Below, one piece after another: positions 1 to 9,003 of a DNA stretch of 40,907 bases; the first letter of the stretch is position 1, and every line of letters starts with the position of its first letter. The translations under genes and the position numbers were made by a program. Location: contig CANONT010000012.1 in the NCBI GenBank assembly GCA_947567695.1, positions 1 through 40,907 on the forward strand, given 5' to 3'. The DNA is from an uncultured Clostridium sp. (lineage in GTDB: Bacteria > Bacillota > Clostridia > TANB77 > CAG-508). Below the pieces are notes generated by a model. The model was not told the DNA's origin and searched no databases. It saw nothing but the letters and a program-made list of their open reading frames with translations.

Positions 1-72
1 TCGGTTTATTCTCTAAAGGATTTTATTGTTTACTTTTCAATGTACTTTTTGTTGTCCCATTTTTGTGGGACG
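1..72 (-). other. leader of a probable rRNA operon (runs out of window)
   Basis: Downstream of the consensus promoter at 79-107, the minus strand first forms a 6-bp hairpin (GTCCCA/TGGGAC, 54-71). It then carries a motif of the GTACATTGAAAA type (about 31-42), which resembles the TTGAAAACT-type element common in Firmicutes rRNA leaders and 16S-23S spacers. No ORF starts here. The mature 16S would lie left of position 1, so the identity is inferred from promoter strength and leader motif only. Confidence 0.45.
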
Positions 73-78
73 ATTTTT

Positions 79-107
79 ATTATACGATAGTTTTTTTTGT
101 TTGTCAA
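79..107 (-). promoter_or_regulatory. perfect consensus sigma-A promoter, probably of an rRNA operon
   Basis: Minus strand TTGACA (107-102), 17-bp spacer, TATAAT (84-79). Both hexamers match consensus exactly. The transcript would start near 72 and go left out of the window. The start region immediately forms a short stable hairpin, as in stable-RNA leaders. Confidence 0.75.
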
Positions 108-161
108 CACTTTTTTAAAAAAAATTTCTCTTTTTCCCTAAGCAAATTTTTCCAGCCTTCT

Positions 162-200
162 AAAAAACCAAAATCAACCTGAAAACGAATTGATTTTGGC
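162..200 (-). terminator. Rho-independent terminator after the 221-2026 gene
   Basis: On the minus strand a 10-bp stem, CCAAAATCAA paired with TTGATTTTGG (199-190 with 177-168), is followed by a T-run. It ends the lepA-rlmB-unknown transcript just before the divergently placed rRNA-type promoter. Confidence 0.8.
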
Positions 201-220
201 TTTATTCACAAATACTTTTA

Positions 221-2026
221 TTATTTTTCTAACATGGTCAATACCATATCTTTTACTAATCCTGTTGCTTCCTCATATTCTACTTTAACATTATATTTTC
301 TACTTTTATTATTTTCAATAAAAGAGCTTAAAGTGGTAGCTGCTTCTTCTTTTTTATGAAAACGATCTAATTTCAATCTTAATTCTGTATTAGATATTAC
401 TTCTAAATCCACTAAATTCTCTTGAATCGCATTAATTAAATTTAATATTGCAGTACTATCTAATTCTTCTCCTTGCAAAATTTCAAATTTTGAATTAAAT
501 CGATTTTTCTCTGTTTCTGTAACGCCTCTTGCCTCAAATGATGATTCTTGTTCTACTATTCCAAGGGTTTCTCCTAAATTCCTTACATCTTCTGTTTTTA
601 TAGTATTTGCCATAATTTCATCTGTTTTTTGAGCAATACCAGCATTTACTCGTTCTAATATAGCTTGTACTTGTTCTGCTTCTAATTCACTTAGATTAAT
701 CGCATCTCCTTCTTTTAAAACCACTTCATTTTCAAGGCTATTTACTATATTAGTACCTTGTTCGATGGTTGCCTCTACTCGATTGGATTCATCTTCATAA
801 TTAGCAACCATCGTTCTTTGACGATGATTTTCCCTTATTTCTTCCTTAACAATATAACTATATTGTGTTGTTTTTCCATTGTTTTTATTGGTAAAAACAA
901 CACTGGTCTCTTCCTTTCCTTTTTTATAAGTAAGAACTTTTTCCTCTTCTGATGATATATCTTGATAAGATAATTGTACATATTCCTCTGTTTCAGAAGG
1001 GAAAAAATCGATTTTAATTACATAATCAGGGTGTTCTAGGATCGTTCTAATCGTAGTTTTATTACTTTCATAAACGATGATTTTCGTTTCCTCTTTTCCT
1101 ATATTATTTTTCGTGATTTCGTTAATAAGATTTTCCACTTTTTTCACAAATTGTTCTCTTACATCAATCGTATCTTCTAATTGGAATGGTTGTATGATAG
1201 TTTGCAATTCATCTATTTTCGTTAAAATAGTTTCATCTTGTTTTATCTCTTCTAACAATTTTATTGAAATATTATTTAGTTGTTCTTTATTCATTGTTAA
1301 AACATAAGCATTGGCTTTTATATTATTTTGTGCTATTTGGATTGTTTGATCCCTTTGCTTGGAGAAATTATCTTTTGAAGTATTACTTTTGATTATGCTT
1401 AAATACTTTGTTTTTAAATTTTGTTCTTCTTCTTTTGAAAATTGAAAAATACTTTTTAAATCCTGATTCAATTCGATCGTATCTGGTATATTTTCCAATT
1501 GTTGTTCTGTATAACCTATTTTTTGAAAGAATCCTTTCAAATTTTCATTATTTACCAATAGATATTGATTAAATAAATCTGAAAATTTAATTCCATGCGT
1601 TAACCCATTTTGGATATATTCTATTTGTGCTATTTTTTGCTCATTACTTAAAAGGCTGATATCTTGATACTTATATTGTTTGCTACTATCTGTCTGTCCA
1701 TTTATCTTTAAGTTTAATTGACTAATTGAATTTTGTGAGTTTTCTGAACTTGTTCCTAGATTAGTTGTATAATTTACTTTCATTTGTGTTTCCGTTGTGT
1801 ATTTATTTTGTTCTAATAATGTATCATACTCACTTGCATCCATTTTGTCATAAACTGCCTTCCCATTTTCTAAATTTTGCCCAATGTATTCCGTAAATAG
1901 AGTTGAACTAGATTTAAACATATCTGTATTTATGTACAATAGAAGAAATGCCATTGCTATTATGGATATTACTACTATGGTAGCTACTATTATTATCATT
2001 CTTCTCGCTTTTCTTGGCATTATCAT
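221..2026 (-). CDS. membrane-anchored extracytoplasmic protein of unknown function
   Basis: 601 aa and not recognised with certainty. An arginine/lysine-rich N-terminus (MPRKARR) precedes one hydrophobic segment at about residues 9-32. The rest is hydrophilic, rich in Asn, Glu, Gln and Thr, and mostly helical in appearance, with an E/T-rich C-terminal half; this suggests an anchored protein with a large outside domain. The start is taken at 2026 because the ATG fifteen bases upstream is part of the Shine-Dalgarno sequence (GGGAGG, 7 nt before the chosen ATG). It is the last gene of the lepA-rlmB transcript (34-bp gap after rlmB) and is followed by a terminator. It contains no in-frame CGG. 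Confidence 0.7.
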   Translation of the reverse strand: MIMPRKARRMIIIVATIVVISIIAMAFLLLYINTDMFKSSSTLFTEYIGQNLENGKAVYDKMDASEYDTLLEQNKYTTETQMKVNYTTNLGTSSENSQNSISQLNLKINGQTDSSKQYKYQDISLLSNEQKIAQIEYIQNGLTHGIKFSDLFNQYLLVNNENLKGFFQKIGYTEQQLENIPDTIELNQDLKSIFQFSKEEEQNLKTKYLSIIKSNTSKDNFSKQRDQTIQIAQNNIKANAYVLTMNKEQLNNISIKLLEEIKQDETILTKIDELQTIIQPFQLEDTIDVREQFVKKVENLINEITKNNIGKEETKIIVYESNKTTIRTILEHPDYVIKIDFFPSETEEYVQLSYQDISSEEEKVLTYKKGKEETSVVFTNKNNGKTTQYSYIVKEEIRENHRQRTMVANYEDESNRVEATIEQGTNIVNSLENEVVLKEGDAINLSELEAEQVQAILERVNAGIAQKTDEIMANTIKTEDVRNLGETLGIVEQESSFEARGVTETEKNRFNSKFEILQGEELDSTAILNLINAIQENLVDLEVISNTELRLKLDRFHKKEEAATTLSSFIENNKSRKYNVKVEYEEATGLVKDMVLTMLEK

Positions 2027-2060
2027 ATCTTTTCCTCCCATCTAAGTTCTTTGAGACAAA

Positions 2061-2813
2061 TTAAGCCTGTCCCCTTTGTCTTATTGCTTCATACATAACA
2101 ATTCCTGCTGAAACAGAAGCATTTAATGAGGTTATTTTTCCCTTCATCGGAATTTTAACTAAAAAGTCACAATTGTTTTTTACTTTTGGACTAATTCCAC
2201 TTCCTTCATTTCCTATTACAATTCCAATCGCTCCTTTGAAATCTTGCTCATAGTAATTACTGTTTGTATTCATGTCTGTTCCGCAAATCCAAAGACCTTC
2301 TTTTTTTAATTGTTCTATGGTATCTGATATATTGGTTACTCTTGCTATTTTCATGTGTTGTACAGCTCCTGCTGATACTTTATTAACTGTACTATTCACA
2401 GTAGCTGCTCTTCTTTTTGGTAAGATAATTCCATGAACTCCCGCTGTTTCAGCCGTTCTTATAATAGAACCTAAGTTATGCGGATCTTGAATACCATCTA
2501 AGATTAACACAAATGGTTCTTCCCCTCTTTGCTTGGCTTCTTGTAAAATGTCTTCCACTTCGCAATATTCATAGGGTGGCACTAAGGCAATTACTCCTTG
2601 ATAGTTTTGCGTTTGACTCATTTCTTCCATTTGCCTTTTTTCTCTTTCTACTAAAATCACTTTATTTTCTTTTGCTATACGGATGATTTTGTTAATGGAA
2701 CCATGCCTTTCTCCTTTTGTGATAAATATTTTATTGATGTCTTTGCCACTTTCTAGTAACTCTAATACGGCATTTCTTCCTTCAATTTGGTCATTGTAAA
2801 TTTCTTTTTCCAT
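2061..2813 (-). CDS. rlmB: 23S rRNA 2'-O-ribose methyltransferase (RlmB/TrmH family)
   Basis: 250 aa SpoU/SPOUT methyltransferase, expected to methylate the 2'-O of a 23S rRNA guanosine with S-adenosylmethionine. The N-terminal part (about 1-90, starting IEGRNAVLELL) is the substrate-binding domain. The C-terminal domain shows motif 1 NLGSIIRTAETAG with its conserved Asn and Arg, motif 2 IVIGNEGSGIS and motif 3 IPMKGKITSLNASVSAG, the SAM-binding trefoil knot. ATG 2813 is preferred over the upstream GTG at 2822 because AAAGGGTGA, overlapping that GTG, is a well-spaced ribosome site. It lies 37 bp after lepA, so the two are probably co-transcribed. Confidence 0.93.
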   Translation of the reverse strand: MEKEIYNDQIEGRNAVLELLESGKDINKIFITKGERHGSINKIIRIAKENKVILVEREKRQMEEMSQTQNYQGVIALVPPYEYCEVEDILQEAKQRGEEPFVLILDGIQDPHNLGSIIRTAETAGVHGIILPKRRAATVNSTVNKVSAGAVQHMKIARVTNISDTIEQLKKEGLWICGTDMNTNSNYYEQDFKGAIGIVIGNEGSGISPKVKNNCDFLVKIPMKGKITSLNASVSAGIVMYEAIRQRGQA

Positions 2814-2850
2814 TTTCTTCACCCTTTCTTTTATTTTAATTCATTGCATT

Positions 2851-4665
2851 TTAGGATTCATCATCTAACTTTAGCACAGACAAAAAAGCCTCTTGTGGGA
2901 TCTCCACATTTCCAATCTCACGCATTTTCTTTTTTCCTCTTTTTTGCTTTTCTAATAATTTTTTCTTTCTTGTAATATCTCCACCATAACACTTAGCCAA
3001 TACATCTTTTCGCATAGCTGAAATCGTTTCCCTTGCAATAATTTGTCCCCCAATGGCAGCCTGAATTGGTATTTTAAATAATTTTCTTGGGATCACTGTT
3101 TTTAATTTTTCTACCATTTTCTTGCCTCTGTCATAAGCGCTATCTTTGTGAACAATAAAGCTTAGAGCATCCACTGGTTCTCCATTGATGTGAATGTCCA
3201 ATTTGACTAAATTGGATTTTCTATATTCTTTGAATTCATAGTCTAAAGAAGCATATCCCTTTGTTTTGGATTTTAGATTGTCAAAAAAGTCATAGATAAT
3301 TTCATTTAATGGCATTTCATATACTAAAGTCACTCTATTTTCATCTAAATATTTCATATCAATGTAAACGCCACGCCTTCTTTGGCATAATTCCATAATG
3401 TTCCCTACATAATCTTTTGGCGTCAAAATATTAGCGGTTACAAAAGGTTCTTCGATATAGGAAATTTCCTGTGGCTTTGGCAAATCTTCTGGATTGTATA
3501 ATTCGATTACTTCGCCATCTGTTTTATAGACTTTGTAGATAACCGATGGTGCTGTTGTAATCAGTCCTAAATCAAATTCCCTGTCTAATCTCTCTTCTAT
3601 AATTTCTAAATGTAGTAATCCTAAAAATCCACAACGAAACCCAAAACCTAAAGCAACTGATGTTTCTGCTTCATATTCTAAAGCAGCATCATTCAAGGAT
3701 AATTTTTCTAACGCTTCTTTTAAAGCTTCATATTGACTACCATCGATTGGATATAATCCACAATAAACCATTGGTGTTACTTTTTTGTAGCCTTTTAGTG
3801 GTTCCTCTGCTGGGTGATCCTTTAAAGTAATCGTATCTCCTACATGAATGTCTGACAAATTTTTGATACTGGCTGCCACATAACCAACTTCTCCTGCTTT
3901 GATTTCATTGGTTGGCATATAAGAACCTGGTATAAAATAGCCTACTTCTGCTACCGTAAAAGTTTTATTCGTTGCCATTAATCGAATTTCATCTCCTACT
4001 TTAATCGTACCATCTACCACTCTTACATAGGCTACTGCACCCTTATAATTATCATAATACGAATCAAAGATTAAACATTTAGCTTTCTCATTTTCATCTC
4101 CCTTGGGAGCTGGCAAATCTGTTACAATTCTTTCTAATACTTCTTCCACATTCAATCCTGATTTGGCTGAAATACAGGGAGCATCTTCAGCTGGTATTCC
4201 TATAATATCTTCTATTTCCTGTTTTACTTCTTCTACTCTTGCATTTGGCAAATCTATTTTATTTAAAACTGGTAAGATCTCCAAATTATGATCAATAGCT
4301 AGATACACATTTGCTAAAGTTTGTGCCTCTACTCCTTGGCTAGAATCCACAACTAGAACAGCACCATCACAGGCTGCTAAGCTTCTGGATACTTCATAAT
4401 TAAAATCCACATGCCCTGGTGTATCTATCAAATTCAAGGTATACTCTTGTCCATCTTTCGCTCGATAAATCATCCTTACCGCTTGTGACTTTATTGTAAT
4501 GCCTCTTTCTTTTTCAATTTCCATGTTGTCTAACACTTGGCTTTCCATTTCTCTTTTAGATAATACCCCTGTCATTTCAATTAGTCGATCTGCTAAAGTT
4601 GACTTTCCATGGTCGATATGGGCAATGATACTAAAATTTCTGATGTGTTCTTGTCTGTTATTCAT
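2851..4665 (-). CDS. lepA: elongation factor 4 (LepA), ribosome back-translocating GTPase
   Basis: 604 aa, the usual LepA length. G1 [10 protein letters not shown]3 DTPGHVDF and G4 NKIDLP form the GTPase; EF-G-like domains II, III and V follow, then the LepA-specific C-terminal domain ending in [18 protein letters not shown]. It acts on stalled or mistranslocated ribosomes. The start at 4665 follows GGAGG; in-frame sequence further upstream belongs to a repeat element and is not part of the gene. The transcript from the promoter at 4808-4836 carries an inverted repeat pair in its 5' leader. About 600 codons hold no in-frame CGG. Confidence 0.97.
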   Translation of the reverse strand: MNNRQEHIRNFSIIAHIDHGKSTLADRLIEMTGVLSKREMESQVLDNMEIEKERGITIKSQAVRMIYRAKDGQEYTLNLIDTPGHVDFNYEVSRSLAACDGAVLVVDSSQGVEAQTLANVYLAIDHNLEILPVLNKIDLPNARVEEVKQEIEDIIGIPAEDAPCISAKSGLNVEEVLERIVTDLPAPKGDENEKAKCLIFDSYYDNYKGAVAYVRVVDGTIKVGDEIRLMATNKTFTVAEVGYFIPGSYMPTNEIKAGEVGYVAASIKNLSDIHVGDTITLKDHPAEEPLKGYKKVTPMVYCGLYPIDGSQYEALKEALEKLSLNDAALEYEAETSVALGFGFRCGFLGLLHLEIIEERLDREFDLGLITTAPSVIYKVYKTDGEVIELYNPEDLPKPQEISYIEEPFVTANILTPKDYVGNIMELCQRRRGVYIDMKYLDENRVTLVYEMPLNEIIYDFFDNLKSKTKGYASLDYEFKEYRKSNLVKLDIHINGEPVDALSFIVHKDSAYDRGKKMVEKLKTVIPRKLFKIPIQAAIGGQIIARETISAMRKDVLAKCYGGDITRKKKLLEKQKRGKKKMREIGNVEIPQEAFLSVLKLDDES

Positions 4666-4686
4666 ATTTCCTCCACTCTTTTTGGC

Positions 4687-4793
4687 GTGCAATGTGCAAT
4701 GGGGACGTTTCCTTTTGCACATGAAATGACAATGCTATACTTCAATATTTATACTCCATGTGCAAAAGGAAACGTCCCCATTGCACATTGCAC
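4687..4793. repeat. inverted pair of REP-like elements (TTGCACA type, GGGACG core)
   Basis: Two perfect 37-bp inverted copies (4687-4723 and 4757-4793) are separated by 33 bp. Each unit is bounded by TGTGCAA and TTGCACA-type ends around GGGGACGTTTCC. Copies of the same unit recur at about 10659, 20971, 21283, 21679 and 40481. The pair lies in the lepA 5' leader and would fold into a long hairpin in the mRNA, ending upstream of the lepA ribosome site. Confidence 0.85.
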
Positions 4794-4807
4794 ATCCTTC
4801 TTGTGTC

Positions 4808-4836
4808 ATTTTAGCATAAAAGATTAAAATGTTCAA
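4808..4836 (-). promoter_or_regulatory. promoter of lepA-rlmB transcript
   Basis: Minus strand TTGAAC (4836-4831), 17 bp, TAAAAT (4813-4808). Transcription would begin near 4801 and include the REP pair in the leader of lepA. Confidence 0.65.
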
Positions 4837-4847
4837 TGTTTAATTGC

Positions 4848-5039
4848 TTCAAGTTTCGACTTTTTGCCAGTGAAGGGTGCAATCTATCATTTTTGCAACA
4901 CTGCGTAAGCGACCAAACGAGCAACGCGAGTGCGATTGGAGCAACCTACAGATAAATAATTAATTTGGTAGGTTGCGACACACAAAGTGTAAAAAAATGA
5001 TAGATTACACCCCTCACTGGCAAAAAGTCGAAACTTGAA
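4848..5039. mobile_element. 192-bp MITE-like hairpin element, copy A, with 8-bp target duplication
   Basis: Terminal inverted repeats begin TTCAAGTTTCGAC and extend about 50 bp inward with few mismatches. Both ends are flanked by the same 8 bases, TTAATTGC (4840-4847 and 5040-5047). The centre holds an asymmetric GC-richer core (about 4902-4945, GCGTAAGCGACC...GATTGGAGC) next to a 9-bp hairpin GCAACCTAC/GTAGGTTGC. It has no ORF, so any movement would need a transposase supplied elsewhere. It sits between the rhodanese gene and the lepA promoter. Confidence 0.85.
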
Positions 5040-5055
5040 TTAATTGCTATTTACA

Positions 5056-5391
5056 TTAATAAATATTTTCTAAACCTTTACACAAATTATATACTTTTTG
5101 ATAACCAAGTTTTTCTAATTCCTTTTGTGCTTTTTGACTTCTATGACCTGTACTACAATAAACGATCAAAACTTGCGATTGGTCAGGTAAAATATCTTCA
5201 ACTTTTTCATCTATTTCGTACTCTGGCAAGGAAATGGCATTTTCCAAATGTCCTTCTGCAAATTCTTGTGGACTTCTAACATCTATTAAGATAGCTCCTC
5301 TGTCTATCATTTTTTTTAATTGTTCTTTACTTATTTCTGTTTCACAACAGCATCTATTTCTATTTAATATATATTTGAATTTATGCAACAT
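5056..5391 (-). CDS. single-domain rhodanese-like sulfurtransferase
   Basis: 111 aa. The CDC25/rhodanese fold is shown by ILIDVRSPQEFAEGHLENA and an active-site loop YCSTGHRSQ with the catalytic Cys at about residue 79. Such proteins move sulfane sulfur, for example in tRNA thiolation or sulfide/cyanide handling. A run of three cysteines (about 14-16) near the N-terminus is unusual for so small a rhodanese. ATG 5391 follows AGGAGA with 7-nt spacing. It appears to be monocistronic, with MITE copy A directly downstream. Confidence 0.88.
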   Translation of the reverse strand: MLHKFKYILNRNRCCCETEISKEQLKKMIDRGAILIDVRSPQEFAEGHLENAISLPEYEIDEKVEDILPDQSQVLIVYCSTGHRSQKAQKELEKLGYQKVYNLCKGLENIY

Positions 5392-5795
5392 ATTTTTTCT
5401 CCTACATAATATTTACTATATTTATTATATGCCTTTTTACAAATTTCGTTATTATTTTACAAAATAGTTACAACCATATTTCATTCTTGTTACAATTATG
5501 TTTCCTTTTCACTTTTATGTTTCCCTTTTTTTCTATTTCCATTTTTCACCATCTTGATTTTTTATTTGTGGAAACTGTGGATAACTTTGTGAATAACTTA
5601 AATTGCTTGATTTTATTTCACAATTTGTTCACATTTTAATTTGGTTGATATAATATTTTATTTCTTTCTTTATTTTTTTACTTTTTATGTGCACTTATTT
5701 TTTCTTTCTTTATAAAAATCAAAAAAACCTGAATAGCTTATTTTTCTAGCATTTTCAGATTTCTCCTTTATGTATATCTAACATAATTCTTCATT
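5392..5795. other. 404-bp AT-rich intergenic region with a DnaA-box cluster
   Basis: No ORF with a ribosome site is visible. At 5567-5596 three DnaA-box-like 9-mers lie in direct orientation within 30 bp: TGTGGAAAC, the perfect TGTGGATAA (5576-5584) and TGTGAATAA (5588-5596). The rest is T/A-rich with pyrimidine tracts. An imperfect hairpin with a T-run near 5727-5762 may end the 5796-7337 transcript. Confidence 0.5.
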
Positions 5796-7337
5796 TTAGT
5801 ATCCTCTTGTCTCTTCTTCTTTTTGTCTTGCTTCAGGTGTCATGGTTACTGTATTGGTATCAAAGTTATAGGTGATTCCTTTGTCTATTTTATAATCCTG
5901 TTTAAAGGTCTTTACATCTTTCCTCTTTTCTTGGTTTTCTTTTTCATCTTCTCTTTCTATTTCCTCTAACATCTTATTTTGTGCTTCTAAACCGTATTTT
6001 TCTTCTAATTCTTCCATACTTAAATTCGGCTCTTTAAAGCTTTTTATATAATCAATCGGATATTCTAATACTGCTTTAATTCCTCCTTCCTTTATATTTC
6101 CAAAAAATCTTTTATCATATATTGCTTCATTTTGTTGTTTTTCATTAAACATCCTTATTTCTCCATCTTTAAAAAAGCCTAATGCACTATTGGTTGGATC
6201 TATTATTAAAGTCACATTATCTTTCTTAATATCTACTGCAACCACTACATGATTTCCCCATATTACTTCTTGTATTTCTTGAACTCTTACTTGTTCATCT
6301 AAATTACTCTGTAATGTATTTTCTCTCAAAAATATATTATTTTCATCCGTTCTCTCTTTCTTGTTTTTAATCTCTTTACCTTTTTCATCATAATATTTAG
6401 TTGTTTTATATCCTTCCTTAATTATAGTAACAAAATCTATATCCCCATTATTTTTATAAAAAGTACTTGTTTGATTTTCTTGATTTGCCATTATCTGCCT
6501 TGTTATGTTTCCATTGTTATCATAGTCTATCTGCTTATAATATTCTTCTGTATTTATGATACATGTTAGTATTCGCTCATCTATATAAATTCTTTTTATA
6601 TTTCCTTTGATATTAGTTCTAACGTTACCATCAATCAAATTATGTTCTATTTTTGCCTCTTCCAAACCCTCTGTTTTTTCGTATAGTGATACTATTCTAG
6701 CATTATATTCTGGATTGACTGCATTCAATTTATCTACAATACTTGGAGCCATATTTCTACAAACACCAATACCTTCTTCATCTATTACATCCATACCTCG
6801 ATAACCTAACGCATCTATTTTAGGCTTTCCATAACCTCTAATAGTTTCATGCATGTCTTTTATCATCCTCATAATGATTTTCATATCACTTTGCCTATGA
6901 ATATCAAATTTTTTAGAATACTCTTTTACTTTATCTTTGTACTCTTCAATTTCTTCAGCATATTTTTGAGAATTTATCATTTTGTTTGTTTCGTAGATTT
7001 CTGCAAAACCTAATGCCACAACTGAATTTAAAATTACAATTGATTTTAACCAATCTATACATTCATAGATTATTTTCATTGGTATACTTCTTTTTTTTCC
7101 CACTTCATTTTCAATATCTTTACAATAGATATATAAATAATCTAATACCTTTTCTCCATATCTTTCATAAATATCTAAATATTTTCCTTCTCTTTTTAAC
7201 TTTTTTAAATCTTCCTTTCTAAACTTACGAGAAACATATTTTCTAAAATATTGGGGTCCATATTGTTGATAAATCTGTTCAAATTCTTTTTGTTTGGCTA
7301 ATGTTTTCACTTCTTTTTTTATTTCTTTTTCTTTCAT
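5796..7337 (-). CDS. transglutaminase/papain-fold domain protein of unknown substrate
   Basis: 513 aa. The N-terminal third is highly charged and helical, with a hydrophobic stretch at about 88-112. The middle contains a plausible Cys-His-Asp triad of a transglutaminase-like fold: GVCRNMA (Cys193), GNHVVVAV (His363) and LIIDPTN (Asp380). A long, poorly conserved insert (about 225-350), rich in Asn, Lys and Glu, separates Cys from His. The C-terminus is E/K-rich. The family assignment rests only on motif spacing; hydrolase, transferase or inactive scaffold roles are all possible. ATG 7337 follows AGGAGTAAGG, which overlaps the stop of the upstream DUF1294 gene, so the two are translationally close and probably co-transcribed. 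Confidence 0.6.
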   Translation of the reverse strand: MKEKEIKKEVKTLAKQKEFEQIYQQYGPQYFRKYVSRKFRKEDLKKLKREGKYLDIYERYGEKVLDYLYIYCKDIENEVGKKRSIPMKIIYECIDWLKSIVILNSVVALGFAEIYETNKMINSQKYAEEIEEYKDKVKEYSKKFDIHRQSDMKIIMRMIKDMHETIRGYGKPKIDALGYRGMDVIDEEGIGVCRNMAPSIVDKLNAVNPEYNARIVSLYEKTEGLEEAKIEHNLIDGNVRTNIKGNIKRIYIDERILTCIINTEEYYKQIDYDNNGNITRQIMANQENQTSTFYKNNGDIDFVTIIKEGYKTTKYYDEKGKEIKNKKERTDENNIFLRENTLQSNLDEQVRVQEIQEVIWGNHVVVAVDIKKDNVTLIIDPTNSALGFFKDGEIRMFNEKQQNEAIYDKRFFGNIKEGGIKAVLEYPIDYIKSFKEPNLSMEELEEKYGLEAQNKMLEEIEREDEKENQEKRKDVKTFKQDYKIDKGITYNFDTNTVTMTPEARQKEEETRGY

Positions 7338-7348
7338 AAACCTTACTC

Positions 7349-7654
7349 CTATTTAAAAAATCCCCAATAAATAATAGCAATTATCTCTAAAATCGTAATA
7401 AACGGAAAACCAATCACGAAATTAAGCTTTTGTGTCTTATGTCGAAACGTATACATACCAGCAATCGTTCCAATCCCTCCACCCAAAGCAGTCACAATAA
7501 ACAATGTTTTTTCAGGAATTCTCCAGGCTCCTTTTTTGGCCTTTCTTTTATCCAGCCACATAATAAAAAAGCCAAATAAATTTATTACAATAAAATAAAT
7601 GATTATATTTTTTACAGTAAAAATTTCATTGATTGTAATTGCATTTTCTAACAT
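7349..7654 (-). CDS. DUF1294 small membrane protein
   Basis: 101 aa with three hydrophobic segments. The DUF1294 signature is MWLDKRKAKKGAWRIPE followed by LGGGIGTIAGMYTFRHKT. The role is unknown, and members are often fused to or near cold-shock or nucleic-acid proteins. ATG 7654 follows GGGGAGA. It lies 14 bp after the deaminase gene and 11 bp before the transglutaminase-fold gene, so it is an operon member. Confidence 0.85.
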   Translation of the reverse strand: MLENAITINEIFTVKNIIIYFIVINLFGFFIMWLDKRKAKKGAWRIPEKTLFIVTALGGGIGTIAGMYTFRHKTQKLNFVIGFPFITILEIIAIIYWGFFK

Positions 7655-7668
7655 CTTTATCTCCCCTT

Positions 7669-8946
7669 CTATTTTTCAATTCTTTTAATAATTTCATTAC
7701 ACTTATGAACAATTTTCTCTTCTTCTAGTCCATCTATCTTTCTATCTTGCATAAGCACTTTTCCATTTATCATTGTCATTTGTACATTGCTTCCTTTTGC
7801 ATTATAAACAATCTCTGCAAACACATTATTCATTGGCTGTGTTATAATTTCGTTTAAATCTATCATAATAAGATCGGCATTTTTCCCTACTTCTATACTT
7901 CCAATTTGTTTTTCTAATCCTAAAGTCTTTGCACCATTAATCGTTGCCATTTTTAGAACTTCATAAGCAGGCATAATCTCTGGTTGCTCGTTCCACCCCT
8001 TTTGCAATAAAGCTGTAAACTTCATGGTTTCAAACATATCTAAGTTGCTTCCACTTCCTTGTCCATCGGTTCCTAAAGATACACAAATATTATTTTCTAA
8101 CATTTCTTTTATGTTGGCTACCCCACAACCCAATTTTAAATTACTAACAGGACAATGTGATACATAACTGTTTGTGTGTGCTAATTCTTGGATGTCTTTG
8201 CTATCTAATTTTACACTATGAGCCAATATATTATGTGTTTCCAAAAAATCCCTTTTGATTACTTCCATTGGACTTTGCACGTGATATTCCCTTTTAATAT
8301 CTTCTTTTTCCTGTTCATTTTCACAGAAGTGCATGTGGACTGGCAAATTTCTTTGTTTGGCAAATTGAATACATTTTTTCACATAGGATTCATTACTGGT
8401 ATATAATCCATGAATTCCCACATTAAAGCTAATCGTTTCTTGTTGATATTTTTCAATTAATTCTTCTAATTCAACTAATCGTTTTTCATCTTTTTCTTCA
8501 TATCCCATTAATGTGCGAGTAGTCTGTAGTCTGATCCCCGCTTTTAAGACTGCCTCTATAATTTGGTCTGTCATAAAATACATATCATTTACTGTTGTGG
8601 TTCCTGTTTTTATCATCTCGATACAAGATAAAAGCGTTGCCCAGTAAATGTCTTCTTCTTTTAGCTTGTCCTCCATTGGCCAAATCTTTTCTTTTAACCA
8701 ATCTTGGGTTTTATAACCATCTACCGTTTCTCTAAAAATACTCATACTGATATGAGAATGTGTATTAATCAAACCTGGCAGGATGATTTTTCCTGTGGCA
8801 TCGATTGTTTGGTCTACTGTTTCACTGATTTCTTTATCAATTTTTACGATTTTTTTGTCTTGTATTAAAATGTCTACATTTTCTTCGTATTGCTTTCTAT
8901 TTTCACTCATTGAAATTAAGTTACTATTTTTAATTCGTATTTTCAT
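7669..8946 (-). CDS. mtaD: S-adenosylhomocysteine/5'-methylthioadenosine deaminase-like amidohydrolase
   Basis: 425 aa metal-dependent amidohydrolase of the ATZ/TRZ-MtaD group. The HxH metal motif lies in LINTHSHISMS (about 63-65). A further His is in GIHGLYTS, another in HMHFCENEQE, and the catalytic Asp is in SLGTDGQGSGSN. The N- and C-terminal strands form the composite beta-sandwich (ending NADLIMIDLN, then VQMTMINGK). The expected reaction is deamination of adenosyl compounds such as MTA, SAH or 5'-deoxyadenosine, recycling SAM by-products. The start at 8946 has GGAGGA six bases upstream; the ATG at 8967 is upstream of that site and is not used. It lies in an operon with its neighbours (57 bp after the 9004-9699 gene). 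Confidence 0.85.
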   Translation of the reverse strand: MKIRIKNSNLISMSENRKQYEENVDILIQDKKIVKIDKEISETVDQTIDATGKIILPGLINTHSHISMSIFRETVDGYKTQDWLKEKIWPMEDKLKEEDIYWATLLSCIEMIKTGTTTVNDMYFMTDQIIEAVLKAGIRLQTTRTLMGYEEKDEKRLVELEELIEKYQQETISFNVGIHGLYTSNESYVKKCIQFAKQRNLPVHMHFCENEQEKEDIKREYHVQSPMEVIKRDFLETHNILAHSVKLDSKDIQELAHTNSYVSHCPVSNLKLGCGVANIKEMLENNICVSLGTDGQGSGSNLDMFETMKFTALLQKGWNEQPEIMPAYEVLKMATINGAKTLGLEKQIGSIEVGKNADLIMIDLNEIITQPMNNVFAEIVYNAKGSNVQMTMINGKVLMQDRKIDGLEEEKIVHKCNEIIKRIEK

Positions 8947-9003
8947 CTGTATTCCTCCAATAATCAATCTATTACAATAATATTAAAGTCTTTACCATCA
9001 CTA

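Noticed and set aside
4848-5039. MITE hairpins as Rho-independent terminators or CRISPR-like repeats
   Set aside because: The stems are far too long and have no T-run at the base, and the copies are dispersed with target duplications. No CRISPR-type regular spacing exists in the window.
5567-5596. Calling the DnaA-box cluster the chromosomal origin
   Set aside because: None of dnaA, dnaN, recF or rpmH is nearby and the cluster is small; only a DnaA-binding site is claimed.
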